Origin: Burkholderiaceae bacterium
GTDB taxonomy: Bacteria; Pseudomonadota; Gammaproteobacteria; Burkholderiales; Burkholderiaceae_C
Assembly (NCBI GenBank): GCA_024235915.1
Contig: JACKLO010000011.1
Coordinates: 248,001 to 312,000 of the forward strand
Reading direction: 5' to 3'
DNA: 64,000 bases
Within the stretch, counting starts at the first letter, position 1; each line of letters starts with the position of its first letter. Positions 44,401 to 52,935 of the stretch are shown here, piece by piece. The notes below the pieces were generated by a model. That model saw only the letters and a program-made list of their open reading frames with translations. It searched no databases and was not told where the DNA came from. The translations under genes and the position numbers were made by a program.

Positions 44401-45206
44401 GCATCGTCCGCGATGATGAACCCGATGAGGTTCTCGGCGCCGCTGTGCCCGGCAAGCCGGACGGCCAGGCCTGGCATCGCTTTCCCCGCGGTGCTTTGGC
44501 CGGCAACTTCTTGCACGACCAGCTGGAATGGCTGGCAGCGGAGCGTTTCGCGCTGGACACGTCGGACGAACTGCAGCGCGCACTTGTCAGGCGCTGCGAG
44601 CGGCAGGGATGGGGCCACCGTGCCGAAGATGTTGCGACCTGGCTGCGTCGGGTTTGCACGACCACGCTGCCGGTACTGGGGGCACCGCTGGCAGCGCTGA
44701 GTACGCTCGTACCGGAGATGGAGTTCTGGTTTCCGAGCGACGGAATGCAGGCCGGCCGGATCGACAGCCTGTGCCGGCAGCACCTTCAGGCGGGCCGGCC
44801 CCGGCCCACGCTACCCGAACGGGAGCTCAAGGGCATGTTGATGGGCTTCGCCGACCTGGTGTTCGAGCACGGAGGTCGCTACTGGGTGCTGGACTACAAG
44901 TCGAACGCTTTGGGTTCGCGCGATGCCGACTACACGCAGGACGCGATGGAGGCCGCCATGCTCGAGCACCGCTACGACGTGCAGGCCGCCCTCTACCTGC
45001 TGGCCCTGCACAGGCTGTTGCGTGCTCGCTTGGGTGCATCGTATGCGCCTGAGCATCACCTGGGTGGTGCGATCTACCTTTTCCTGCGCGGCGTTCACAG
45101 CCCTACTGCCGGCTGCTGCCACTTGGCGCCACCGCTGGCCTTGCTGAACGAGCTGGATGGGATGCTGGCATCGGGCCCGCGTACGACGATGGGGGAGGCC
45201 GCATGA
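41475..45206 (+). CDS. recB: RecB, exodeoxyribonuclease V beta chain (helicase-nuclease)
   Basis: 1243 residues. UvrD-type helicase motifs: Walker A ASAGTGKTW (20-28), FTRAATRELSDRIR, the DEFQD box, GDPKQAIYGFRGAD, VTVHKSKGLEYP and LYVALTRARHAL. The nuclease motif GFADLVFEHGGRYWVLDYKSN-like (D and Y-K near residues 1125-1145) is intact. It degrades linear DNA up to Chi and loads RecA, and it also attacks phage DNA. It overlaps recD by 4 bp. Confidence 0.95.
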   Translation: MSEPLDPLNLPLQGSRLIEASAGTGKTWTMAALYVRLVLGHHCQPRLPAEILVMTFTRAATRELSDRIRRRLVEAAACFRGQPVPPDDAFLRSLLQDFPAGPAREHAAWQLSVAAEAMDDAAVHTIDAWCQRMLREHAFDSGCLFDEELQAQEGAMRAEAVRDYWRQQVYPLDDAALAGVLAQWDGVDALAQDLKDLHDKPLPADAGQGTLLDAAARATQRRAERVAGLKLGWAERADEMLGWLRDQWQRKDCPIDKKKLGEANGTKWLQALKDWASDAAAELPKLGVGAERLTRQGVLGSIKPGMSAEVPDVFGGIEPLMSALSVLPEIAPALRLHAAAHVQRRMQLLKAHAGTFGFADMLNRLDVALDESQSGASALRLRQRILAQHPVALIDEFQDTSPVQLRIFDRLYRIADDDASRALLLIGDPKQAIYGFRGADIYSYLGARRTTAGRHHALGTNHRSTQALVDAVNGLFSAAEARAGEGALMFGSAGTASALPFASVQAKGRAERLVVSGQEIAALTLAFDEPLRNKEDSRNLFAALCAERIVTLLNDPQVGFAEDGEPFKRLRPADIAVLVRSRTEADVVRREMRRRGLASVYLSDKDTVWQTPEAADLLRLLQAVASPRDVRLARAALATALLGHTMAELVALASDDVLFDRQCERLQQLHQTWKAQGVLAMVRRALHAFELPARWLAPNDPEQQGERRLTNVLQLAELLQAASAQAEGEQALVRWLAQQIADAAEGLNGSDDAVLRLESDADLVKVVTVHKSKGLEYPLVFLPFAAHFRELITAGESAKDAVLLLPSGGEADGEPGVLDGRALVVSPTPAQLAAAETERQREELRLLYVALTRARHALWVGLSGLQVGPGKSYVWHRSAIGYLLSGAAPQPPEQRIHDVLAFATAKQSVVVEQVPAAEGLPPPPVTALQRRDTLPALAQPPVYTAQFDRQWAISSYSALVRDAAWGPAGSGSVPARIVRDDEPDEVLGAAVPGKPDGQAWHRFPRGALAGNFLHDQLEWLAAERFALDTSDELQRALVRRCERQGWGHRAEDVATWLRRVCTTTLPVLGAPLAALSTLVPEMEFWFPSDGMQAGRIDSLCRQHLQAGRPRPTLPERELKGMLMGFADLVFEHGGRYWVLDYKSNALGSRDADYTQDAMEAAMLEHRYDVQAALYLLALHRLLRARLGASYAPEHHLGGAIYLFLRGVHSPTAGCCHLAPPLALLNELDGMLASGPRTTMGEAA

Positions 45207-47185
45207 CGCCCACCCAGATGCTGCAGGCGCTCGAGAGCTGGCGTGATGCCGGCTGGCTGCGCCGGCTGGATGTGGCGTTCGCTCGCTTCATCCACGAATT
45301 GGATGCAGACGCGCCAGCCAGCCTGCTGCTGGCCGCGGCGCTGGCCGCACACCTGGAAGGGCGTGGACACAGCGCCTTGCCGTTGGCCGAGTTGGCAGCC
45401 GGCACCGACGCATTGTTGGGCTGGCCACTGGAGGGCGGCGCGGCGCTGCGCCAGACCTGGGCTGAGCACATGGCAGGCAGCGAGGGGGGAGAGCCGCAGC
45501 CTGCGTGGCAGTCGCAGCGCGTTCTAGAGATCGATTCTGAGGACGACGCCGGCGCATCGCCCCTGGTGCTGTGCCGGGGCCTGCTCTACCTGCGGCGGTA
45601 CTGGCGCTACGAGTCCCGGGTGGCGGTGCAGATCAACGCGCGAGTTGGCCAGGCCACGGAGCCTGGTGAGGCTGCTGCGACTGCGACGGATAAGGCCACG
45701 GCGCGCCGCCTCCTGGACGAACTGTTCGCAACCGCCGGTCCTGAGCTCGATTGGCAGAAGATTGCCTGCGCGTTGGCGTTGCGCAGCCACTTCACGATCA
45801 TCACGGGTGGCCCCGGCACGGGCAAGACCTACACAGCGGCACGCCTACTGGTGCTGCTGCAGGGTCTGCATGCCGGCGCGCAGCCCTTGCGCGTGGCGCT
45901 GGCGGCCCCCACGGGCAAGGCGGCGGCGCGCCTCCGTCAGTCAATCCAGAAGGCGCTGCACGGCCTGCGTGACAGCATCGGCGAGTCGGTCGGCATCGGT
46001 GAGTGGGCCGACCAGCTCGCGCCCGCGCGAACCCTGCACGCGCTGCTCGGAACGCTGCCGGGCACTCGCCGGTTTCGGCACGACGCGACGAACCCGCTGG
46101 ACGTCGACCTACTGATCGTCGACGAGGCGTCGATGGTGCACCTTGAGATGATGGCGCAGCTGCTCGAGGCCCTGCCGGCGGGAGCCAGGCTGGTCCTGCT
46201 GGGCGACAGGGACCAGCTGGCCTCGGTCGAGGCCGGCGCCGTGCTTGGCGACTTGTGCGAGGGCAATGCCAGCCACGGCGACGCGCACGGATACGGTCCC
46301 GAGACCGCGGCCTGGATCGGCGATGTCTCGGGACAGACCCTGCCGCCCCCGACGGTCGGCCAAGGCGCGGGGCTGACCCAGCAGACGGTGGTGCTGCGCA
46401 AGAGCCGCCGCTTCGACGGGCCGATCGGGCAGCTGGCACTGGCCCTCAACGCCGGCAACGCTGCGTCAGCCGTGGAGATGCTGCAGTCGCGCGCGGATGG
46501 GCCGATCGCGATGCGGCTTGTTGCCAGTGCGGGTGCCGTGTTGCCAGTAGCGATCGACGGTCGCGATGGTGCGCCGGGCGGGTATCGCGCCTACCTCGAA
46601 CAGATCTCTCAGCGGCCCGCATCCGGAGAGGCCTTCGACGACTGGGCCAAGGCCGTGCTGAGAAGTTTCGACAGCTTCAGGGTGCTGACAGCGGTTCGTG
46701 AGGGCCCGTGGGGTGTGGCGGGCCTGAATGCCGCCATCGAACGCGCTCTGGCCGAGGCCGGGCTGCTGCAGCGGCGTGGCGAGTGGTACGAAGGCCGCCC
46801 CGTCATCGTGACGCGGAACGACGCGTCGCTGGGCGTGTTCAACGGCGATGTCGGTGTCGTGCTTCGGGGCCCCACTGGCGAATCAACGTTGCGCTGCTAC
46901 TTTCTCGACGGGGACGAACTGCGCTCGGTGTCGGTGGGTCGCCTGGCCGATGTCGAGACGGCGTTCGCGATGACGGTGCACAAGAGCCAGGGCTCCGAGT
47001 TCACGCACGTGCTGCTGGTTCTGCCCGACGAGGATGTGCCTGTGTTGACGCGGGAGCTGGTCTACACCGGGATCACCCGGGCGAGCGCTGCGTTCACCTT
47101 GATTGGAAAGAGTACCGAACAGTTGGCCGTTGCCGCTCATCGATTGACTCGCCGGGTCAGCGGTCTGCGAGCGATGCTGGCGTAG
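45203..47185 (+). CDS. recD: RecD, exodeoxyribonuclease V alpha chain
   Basis: 660 residues. Walker A GGPGTGKTYTAARL (near residue 205), Walker B LLIVDEASMVHLEMM, LLGDRDQLASVEAGAVLGD and the C-terminal TVHKSQGSEF and YTGITRA motifs define the 5'-3' helicase of RecBCD. It is the last gene of recCBD. Confidence 0.95.
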   Translation: MTPTQMLQALESWRDAGWLRRLDVAFARFIHELDADAPASLLLAAALAAHLEGRGHSALPLAELAAGTDALLGWPLEGGAALRQTWAEHMAGSEGGEPQPAWQSQRVLEIDSEDDAGASPLVLCRGLLYLRRYWRYESRVAVQINARVGQATEPGEAAATATDKATARRLLDELFATAGPELDWQKIACALALRSHFTIITGGPGTGKTYTAARLLVLLQGLHAGAQPLRVALAAPTGKAAARLRQSIQKALHGLRDSIGESVGIGEWADQLAPARTLHALLGTLPGTRRFRHDATNPLDVDLLIVDEASMVHLEMMAQLLEALPAGARLVLLGDRDQLASVEAGAVLGDLCEGNASHGDAHGYGPETAAWIGDVSGQTLPPPTVGQGAGLTQQTVVLRKSRRFDGPIGQLALALNAGNAASAVEMLQSRADGPIAMRLVASAGAVLPVAIDGRDGAPGGYRAYLEQISQRPASGEAFDDWAKAVLRSFDSFRVLTAVREGPWGVAGLNAAIERALAEAGLLQRRGEWYEGRPVIVTRNDASLGVFNGDVGVVLRGPTGESTLRCYFLDGDELRSVSVGRLADVETAFAMTVHKSQGSEFTHVLLVLPDEDVPVLTRELVYTGITRASAAFTLIGKSTEQLAVAAHRLTRRVSGLRAMLA

Positions 47186-47258
47186 GGCGTGGTGTGACGA
47201 GAGGGTTAGCTATTCGTAAAGTCCTCTGGTCCGTAACGTGCTTTCGATCGCTACTGGG

Positions 47259-47266
47259 ACGTTCAA
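47259..47266. repeat. Target-site duplication, left copy (ACGTTCAA)
   Basis: Eight bases directly before the left IS end, identical to those after the right end. Confidence 0.85.
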
Positions 47267-48737
47267 GGGGGTGTCCGAATTTCTGTGTGTGAGGCGGTTT
47301 ACTGAATTGGCTGTTGGCTGATCTCTCTACTGTCTTCAGGCCCCTGCCAGGCCGCCGGAGGCGCCCCGGTTGAGCCCATGTACTCATGGTTCAACCCCTC
47401 TCACCGTCCAGCGCCATGCGCGACCTGCGTGAACCGCTCTTCGTACAGTATCGCGAACTGGTTCATCGCCAGCTTCCATTCCTTGGCTGCGCGGCTCCAG
47501 TCGGCGGTGATGTTGCGAAGCGCCAGCCAGATGAGCTTGCTGGCCGCGTCGTCGCTGGGGAAGTGGCCGCGGGTCTTGATGATCTTGCGCAGTCGGCTGT
47601 GCACGCTCTCGATGGCGTTGGTGGTGTAGACCACGCGGCGCACCTCGGGCGGGAAGGCGAAGAACGGGATCACCCTGTCCCACGCCCTGCGCCAGGCCGC
47701 CGTGACGGTGGGGTAGCGCTGGCCCCAGGGGCCAGCCTCGAAGTCGTTCAGCGCCTGTTCTGCGGCCTCGGCGCTGGCGGCCGTGTAGACGGGGCGCAGG
47801 GCGGCCGCCAGCAGCTTGCGATCCTTCCAGCTGGCGTAGTCCAAGCTGTTGCGGATCAAGTGCACGATGCAGGTCTGCAGCGTGGTGGCCGGGAACACCG
47901 CGCCGAGCGCCTCACCAATGCCCTTGAGGCCGTCGGTAACGGCGATCAGGATGTCGGCCACGCCGCGGGTCTTCAGATCGTTGAAGACCTTCATCCAGAA
48001 CTTCGCGCCCTCGGTGTTCTCGATCCACAGACCCAGGATGTCGCGTGTGCCATCGGGCAGGATGCCCAGGGCCAGATAGATAGCCTTGTTGCGCACGACA
48101 GCGTCTTCGCGGATCTTCACGCGCAGCGCGTCGAAGAAAACCACCGGGTACATCGGCTCCAGCGGCCGGGCCTGCCAGGCGCCGACCTCGGCCATCACGG
48201 CGTCGGTGACCGAGCTGATGAACTCGGGCGAGACCTCGGTGGCGTACTGCTCGGCCAGGAAGCCCTGGATCTCGCGCACCGTCATGCCCCGCGCGTACAT
48301 GGCCACGATCTTGTCGTCGAAGCCGGTGAACCTGCGCTCGTGCTTCGGGATGAGCAGCGGCTCGAAGCTGCCCTCCCGGTCTCGCGGCACCTCGATGCGC
48401 AGCGGGCCGTCCTCGGTCAGCACCGTCTTGCCCGTGCTGCCGTTGCGGTGGTTGTCTACCGTGGCGGGCTTGTCGCCGCCAGGCGCATAGCCCAGATGGT
48501 GGCTGAGCTCGCCGCCCAGCGCCCGCTCGATCAGGGCCTTCTTGAACGCCATCGAGACGTCCTGGATCGCCTCGGCGGTCATGGGCCCCTGGACAAACTG
48601 GTCAAGCAGTTCCTTGGGGATCTTCGGCAGCCCGGCCGACTTGGCCGCCATGGCCGCGTTCTTCGCTCTCGTCTTGCTTGGCATACATGCTCCGTGTCGT
48701 CATGCTATGCCTCACACACAAAATTCCGGACAGGCTC
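47267..48737 (-). mobile_element. IS256-family insertion sequence, complete
   Basis: 1471 bp bounded by imperfect inverted repeats. The left end is GGGGGTGTCCG followed by AATTTCTGTGTGTGAGGC; the right end, read inward, is GAGCCTGTCCGG followed by AATTTTGTGTGTGAGGC. It is flanked by perfect 8-bp direct repeats ACGTTCAA, the usual duplication length for IS256. The transposase gene is intact, so the insertion looks recent and possibly active. It sits between recD and the gene at 48784. Confidence 0.88.
47401..48684 (-). CDS. IS256-family transposase
   Basis: 427 residues, full length for the family. Recognisable segments are GGELSHHLGYAPGG, RNGSTGKTVLTEDG, the first Asp in VVFFDALRVKIR, the second in AVTDGLKGI, and the Glu in YTTNAIESVHSRLRK. 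It is a DDE enzyme that moves the element through a circular intermediate. It fills most of the IS. Confidence 0.95.
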   Translation of the reverse strand: MPSKTRAKNAAMAAKSAGLPKIPKELLDQFVQGPMTAEAIQDVSMAFKKALIERALGGELSHHLGYAPGGDKPATVDNHRNGSTGKTVLTEDGPLRIEVPRDREGSFEPLLIPKHERRFTGFDDKIVAMYARGMTVREIQGFLAEQYATEVSPEFISSVTDAVMAEVGAWQARPLEPMYPVVFFDALRVKIREDAVVRNKAIYLALGILPDGTRDILGLWIENTEGAKFWMKVFNDLKTRGVADILIAVTDGLKGIGEALGAVFPATTLQTCIVHLIRNSLDYASWKDRKLLAAALRPVYTAASAEAAEQALNDFEAGPWGQRYPTVTAAWRRAWDRVIPFFAFPPEVRRVVYTTNAIESVHSRLRKIIKTRGHFPSDDAASKLIWLALRNITADWSRAAKEWKLAMNQFAILYEERFTQVAHGAGR

Positions 48738-48745
48738 ACGTTCAA
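48738..48745. repeat. Target-site duplication, right copy (ACGTTCAA)
   Basis: Identical to 47259-47266; removing the IS and one copy restores the pre-insertion sequence upstream of the gene at 48784. Confidence 0.85.
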
Positions 48746-48783
48746 TGAGAGAGGCTCACTTATTGAGCTAACTCCCAGTCACT

Positions 48784-49401
48784 ATGGCGAGCTCATCTTC
48801 TGTCAAGTACATCACTGTGACATCCCTTCCTCAACTCATGCCTCATCTGTCCCCCGTTGCTGAGCGGTATCTGACGCTTCTTCGGGTGCACCCAACCAAA
48901 CGCTACAGCTACGAGAAGCGCGGACTCCGAGATCTTCCGGTGATCGAGATCGATCAGCACGCGCCGAAATGCAAGCAGGGCGAGTCTTGGCTGTACTTCG
49001 CAGTGCCGGCGTCAGCTGATCTGCGCGCACTCAGGCCGGACGAGCGCCTCTATGTTGGGGCCCAGACGCAGGATCGGATGTTCCGCGGCGATGGACTCAA
49101 CGGCAGCAACTACCACCATGCGGAAATGCGCGCGGGTAACGGAACCGACACGCCAGTGGACTTTCTGTCGGTCGGTCACCAGATTGCCATCTATCGCGTG
49201 TCCGCCGATCGAATCGCCGATCAGGTGCGGAGGACGCCCGTTCTAGAGCCGCTGACGGCGCTCCTTGTTCAACCACGAACCCCCAGGAAGCATCTTGGTT
49301 GGTGGTTTGAGCAGTACATCCTGTTCGCGGAGCGTGGTCTGTGGCGCTGGAACACCGCAATGGCAGATCGGTCGCTCTCGTCCTTGTTCGCGAGTCGCTA
49401 G
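48784..49401 (+). CDS. Hypothetical protein, possibly GIY-YIG-like
   Basis: 205 residues. In the centre, SWLYFAVPA, then RLYVGAQTQDRMFRG, and later NYHHAEMRAGNG resemble the strand-YVG-Arg layout of GIY-YIG nucleases, but the first motif is degenerate. The call is tentative. The IS256 element ends only about 45 bp before the ATG, so the original promoter may have been separated from the gene. Confidence 0.5.
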   Translation: MASSSSVKYITVTSLPQLMPHLSPVAERYLTLLRVHPTKRYSYEKRGLRDLPVIEIDQHAPKCKQGESWLYFAVPASADLRALRPDERLYVGAQTQDRMFRGDGLNGSNYHHAEMRAGNGTDTPVDFLSVGHQIAIYRVSADRIADQVRRTPVLEPLTALLVQPRTPRKHLGWWFEQYILFAERGLWRWNTAMADRSLSSLFASR

Positions 49402-49543
49402 CGAAGTGTGCTGCTTCTCTTCGTGGCATTTGACGGCGCTCCTTGGAGGCAGCTGCTTAAGCCTTCGGCTGGCCAGGCGTGGGCCGCTCAATGACCAAGG
49501 CCAAGAAAGGTGATGCTCAGCCAAGCCAAGGTGACCCGCGCTT

Positions 49544-50296
49544 TCAACGGAGGCTGATTTTCACTGTCAAGCCGTTGTGGTCTGAAAGCCGGCTCTTGCC
49601 TTGACCGCCTGACCAAGCGCCAACGACAGCAGTAGAGCCCGGCACGTCCGAGAAGCAGATGTGGTCGACGCTGGCGCGACCGATGTCTGGCCGTGTCGCT
49701 CGAAAATTCTCTGTGGTCAGGCAGCGCAAGCCTGCGGCTTGTAGCCCCTTCAGGAGTGCTTCGCGCCCATCGCGTACGCCGTACCAGCGTGTGCCGTCCA
49801 GGTTCATGTTGAAATCTCCCGCGATGCACATGTCGTCGGCAGGAAACTGAGCCCGCAGCCTCATCCATTCCTCTGTCTGGGCAGCAACTGCCGCCCGATG
49901 TCTGGACCAAACCGGTGCGGGAGCTTGTCCAGCAGGGGACGACGTGTCATGGGCATAGGTGATTACAGTTCCGTAGACCAGCAAGCCGCGTGGATAGCCA
50001 GGAAGGTCGACGCTAGCCGCAACAGTGAAGCACGGGTCGTCGGTCTGAACCGTTGTCATCGGATGCCGGGACCAGATGGCGACCAAGTGCTCCCCTGGCG
50101 ACTGCCACCGTGGATTGGTCTTGCTGACCACGTTGTAGTCGTATCCCTTTGGCCGCAGGTCGTCATGTGTCTCGGTCAAGACCCAGACATCGCAGTCACG
50201 CTCTGCCAGGCAAGCCAGTTGGCCCGCCATACGTCCTCGGTGGTGCGCTCCCGAGCGCTCCAGATTCCAGGTTCCGATCATGACGCGACCACTCAT
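49544..50296 (-). CDS. Endonuclease/exonuclease/phosphatase (EEP) family protein
   Basis: 250 residues with all EEP motifs: IGTWNLERSG, VLTETHDD, GDFNMNLDG, SVDHICFSD and SDHNGL. Such enzymes cut phosphodiester bonds in DNA or RNA using a metal ion. Its ATG overlaps the stop of the SbcC-like ATPase by one base (TAATG), so three predicted nucleic-acid enzymes form one coupled operon. Confidence 0.87.
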   Translation of the reverse strand: MSGRVMIGTWNLERSGAHHRGRMAGQLACLAERDCDVWVLTETHDDLRPKGYDYNVVSKTNPRWQSPGEHLVAIWSRHPMTTVQTDDPCFTVAASVDLPGYPRGLLVYGTVITYAHDTSSPAGQAPAPVWSRHRAAVAAQTEEWMRLRAQFPADDMCIAGDFNMNLDGTRWYGVRDGREALLKGLQAAGLRCLTTENFRATRPDIGRASVDHICFSDVPGSTAVVGAWSGGQGKSRLSDHNGLTVKISLR

Positions 50297-52935
50297 TACG
50301 AAGGCTCGGCTTCAAGCGATCGGACCGGCACACCCATGTCGCGCCATCGGCCTGGGTGGCAGCTGAAAAGCAACACCTGGTGGCGCTGCGCCGCATCAAA
50401 CAGCACGCGCTTCATCTGGGCCAGGCGCTGCTCGTCGCTGTGCACCAGCACATCGTCCAGGATGATCAGCGTCGGCCGCCCCGCCTCCTTCAGCAGGTCC
50501 GCATAGGCCAGCCGGCTGATGACACCCATTTGTTCGCGGGCGCCGAAGCTCAAGGTCTCGAAGTCGCCGGCCTCCGGGCCCCGCGGGCCGGGGCGAGTGA
50601 GGGCGCCGGGCACGAGGTTGTCGTCCACCGCCAGCCGGCCTGACGGAAACAGCAGTTGCAGGTAGCGGTCCAGATGCTTCTGCAGCGGCGCTTGCAGCCG
50701 GCGGGTCAGTGCTTGGCGCCGGTGATCCAGCTTCTGCAGCAGAAGGTCCAGCGCCTCGGCCCGGCGGCGCAGTTCGGCGGCACGACGTTGCGCCAGATGG
50801 CTGGCGCTCAGTACTCGTTCAAGCTCCTCCTCCAGACCCTGCGCACCCGCGGCGGCCAGCGCCGTTTCGACCTGGACGATTTGGCGGTCACGCGCACGGT
50901 GTTGGTTCTCGGCTTCCTCGGCGCTGCGCCTGAATCGATCCACGTCCTGCTTCAGGATGTCGGGCCGCGCGGCGGCGATGCGCGCCACGATCGCGTCGAC
51001 CTCGGCCTTGACGACCGACTCCCGGGTGCCGGCCTCCAACAGCTCCAGCCGCTTGGCGGCCAACTCGGCTTGCAGCTTCGGGTCGTCGAGCACTACCTTC
51101 AGGGTATCGCGCTCTTGCTTGGCCGCATCGTGCTGGCTGGCTGCAGTGGCCAGGGTTTGCCGAGCGGCCTGCAACTGCTGGCCGGCAGCCTCTGCGGCCA
51201 CCCGCGCCGTCTCGTGCTCGCGCTCTGCCGCGTCCAAGGACAGGGCGGCTTGGGTGGGCTCCGGCGGCAGCTGGGCCAGTGCCGATGTGGCCTCAGACTC
51301 GCGGGCCTGTGCTGCGTCCAGATCGGCACGTAGCGCATCCAGTCCCTTGGGAGCGAGCAGCTTGCGCGACTTGTCGGCCGCGTTGGCGTCAGCAAGGCGT
51401 TGCGCATGCGTCTTGTCGCGCGCTTCGGCGTCGGCCAAGCTCGCCAAGCCCAGGCGCTGCAACAGAGCGCCGTGCTCATCCTGCAGCTGGGCCTGCGTCT
51501 GGGCCAGTTCGGCCAGGTCGCTGCCGCCAGGGGCGATGTGCATGCGGCCCACACCGGGCACCGTGACCATGGTCGGTGCCACCAGCAGGCGCTCAGCCTG
51601 CCCGCTGATTGCCTCAGAACCAAGCTGGATGGTTGCGCCTGCATCCAGCTCAATCCGCAGACGCGTGGCCACTGCGGCTTGCCGGATCTGCAACTCGTTC
51701 AACTTGGCGTGCTGCTCGCGCAACGCCGACAGGTCGGCAGCCTCGATCAACAGATGCGCGGCGTCGCGCTTCAGGCTGATGGAACGATCGTTCTCCGCGG
51801 TCGCGCGCTCCAGCAGCGAGGCCAGTTCCACGGCGCGGGTTCGCGCATCACTCACCTGCCGCACCAGCACCCGCCGGGTGTCTTCCTGGCGCGCCAGGCC
51901 CAGCGCCTCGCGCGCCTTACGCCAGCCTTCGGTGGCCGAAGTCTCGGCCAGCACTGCGTGGGCCTCCAAGGCGGCTGCTTGTTCGTGCTTGGAAGCCGCG
52001 GCCACCAAAGCAGCCTCCCGCGTTGCCAAGCCTTGCTGCTGTTGTTCGGCTGACGTCAGTCGCTGGGCTAGCAGCTCACGCAGTCCCGTCACTTGGCGCA
52101 GCTTCTCCTGCAGGGCATCACGTTCGCCGGTCAAGGCTTCGGCCGCCTGCAAGGCCTGCTGCGCCGTGGCCTGCTGCGATCGGAAAGCAACCCAGGGTTG
52201 TGCCGCTGCGTCAGCGGCATGCGCGTCTCGCAGCAGCTTCAACTGGTCAACTTGGCCGCGGTATGTGGCCACGGCCTCCCGCAGTTCCGCCACACGCGCC
52301 TCGAGGGCTGTTGCGTCGTCGACGGCCTTCTGAAACCCCGCCTTGGGCTTGCCGGTTCCGGTCAGCAGCTCGTCGCGCCACTTGCGTACCTGAGCCACCA
52401 CCTCGTCGCCGCCGCTGGCCGACACATCTCCCAGAGACTCGTCAAGGGCCTTGCGCAGGTGATCGGCGGCGTTGACTACCGCGTCTCGAACTGCTTGTGC
52501 GGAGCCCTGCTCGATCCACAGCAGGCCCGGAATGCCCCAGTGCTCTCCGCGGCTGGCTCCCTTTAGGGCGAACTGAAAGCCCAGCCGCTCTGCCAAGGCA
52601 TCCTCCGCTTCCACACCTTCCAGCCTGCGCGAACCCACCACCAGATCGCAGCGCATCTTCTTCAGAAAGCGCTTGCTCAATTGGTAGGGCACGCCAGCAA
52701 TTTCGAAGTCGAGTTCCACCTCGGGTGCCGCAGCCGAGTCGTCATAGGGTCGCAGGTCGTCCACGCTGCTGGACTTGTGGCGCTCGAAGAAGGCAGCCCG
52801 GATGGCGCGCACCAGCGTGCTCTTGCCGGCCTCGTTGGCGGCGGTGAAGATGTTCAGGCCGGCCTGGATCTCCGCCAGCTCGAAGGGCGCTCGAAACCGA
52901 CGCAACTCGGCGACGCGCAGGCGGGTGAGCTTCAT
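50296..52935 (-). CDS. SbcC/YhaN-like coiled-coil ATPase
   Basis: 879 residues. Walker A ANEAGKST at 33-40, long coiled coils between about residues 180 and 720, the signature LSFGAREQMG near 795 and Walker B LIILDDVLVHSDEQR near 823. It resembles YhaN-type relatives of SbcC/Rad50. It pairs with the phosphoesterase upstream through a 4-bp overlap, as SbcC does with SbcD. The complex probably cleaves DNA ends or structures using ATP. Confidence 0.87.
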   Translation of the reverse strand: MKLTRLRVAELRRFRAPFELAEIQAGLNIFTAANEAGKSTLVRAIRAAFFERHKSSSVDDLRPYDDSAAAPEVELDFEIAGVPYQLSKRFLKKMRCDLVVGSRRLEGVEAEDALAERLGFQFALKGASRGEHWGIPGLLWIEQGSAQAVRDAVVNAADHLRKALDESLGDVSASGGDEVVAQVRKWRDELLTGTGKPKAGFQKAVDDATALEARVAELREAVATYRGQVDQLKLLRDAHAADAAAQPWVAFRSQQATAQQALQAAEALTGERDALQEKLRQVTGLRELLAQRLTSAEQQQQGLATREAALVAAASKHEQAAALEAHAVLAETSATEGWRKAREALGLARQEDTRRVLVRQVSDARTRAVELASLLERATAENDRSISLKRDAAHLLIEAADLSALREQHAKLNELQIRQAAVATRLRIELDAGATIQLGSEAISGQAERLLVAPTMVTVPGVGRMHIAPGGSDLAELAQTQAQLQDEHGALLQRLGLASLADAEARDKTHAQRLADANAADKSRKLLAPKGLDALRADLDAAQARESEATSALAQLPPEPTQAALSLDAAEREHETARVAAEAAGQQLQAARQTLATAASQHDAAKQERDTLKVVLDDPKLQAELAAKRLELLEAGTRESVVKAEVDAIVARIAAARPDILKQDVDRFRRSAEEAENQHRARDRQIVQVETALAAAGAQGLEEELERVLSASHLAQRRAAELRRRAEALDLLLQKLDHRRQALTRRLQAPLQKHLDRYLQLLFPSGRLAVDDNLVPGALTRPGPRGPEAGDFETLSFGAREQMGVISRLAYADLLKEAGRPTLIILDDVLVHSDEQRLAQMKRVLFDAAQRHQVLLFSCHPGRWRDMGVPVRSLEAEPS

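Noticed and set aside
42936..44783. A 615-codon open frame antisense to recB
   Set aside because: High GC and codon bias keep the opposite strand open. RecB motifs are unbroken on the plus strand, and the antisense protein is low-complexity without motifs.
47386..48771. A 461-codon open frame antisense to the IS256 transposase
   Set aside because: The minus-strand frame is a full-length, clearly recognisable transposase; the opposite frame has no features.
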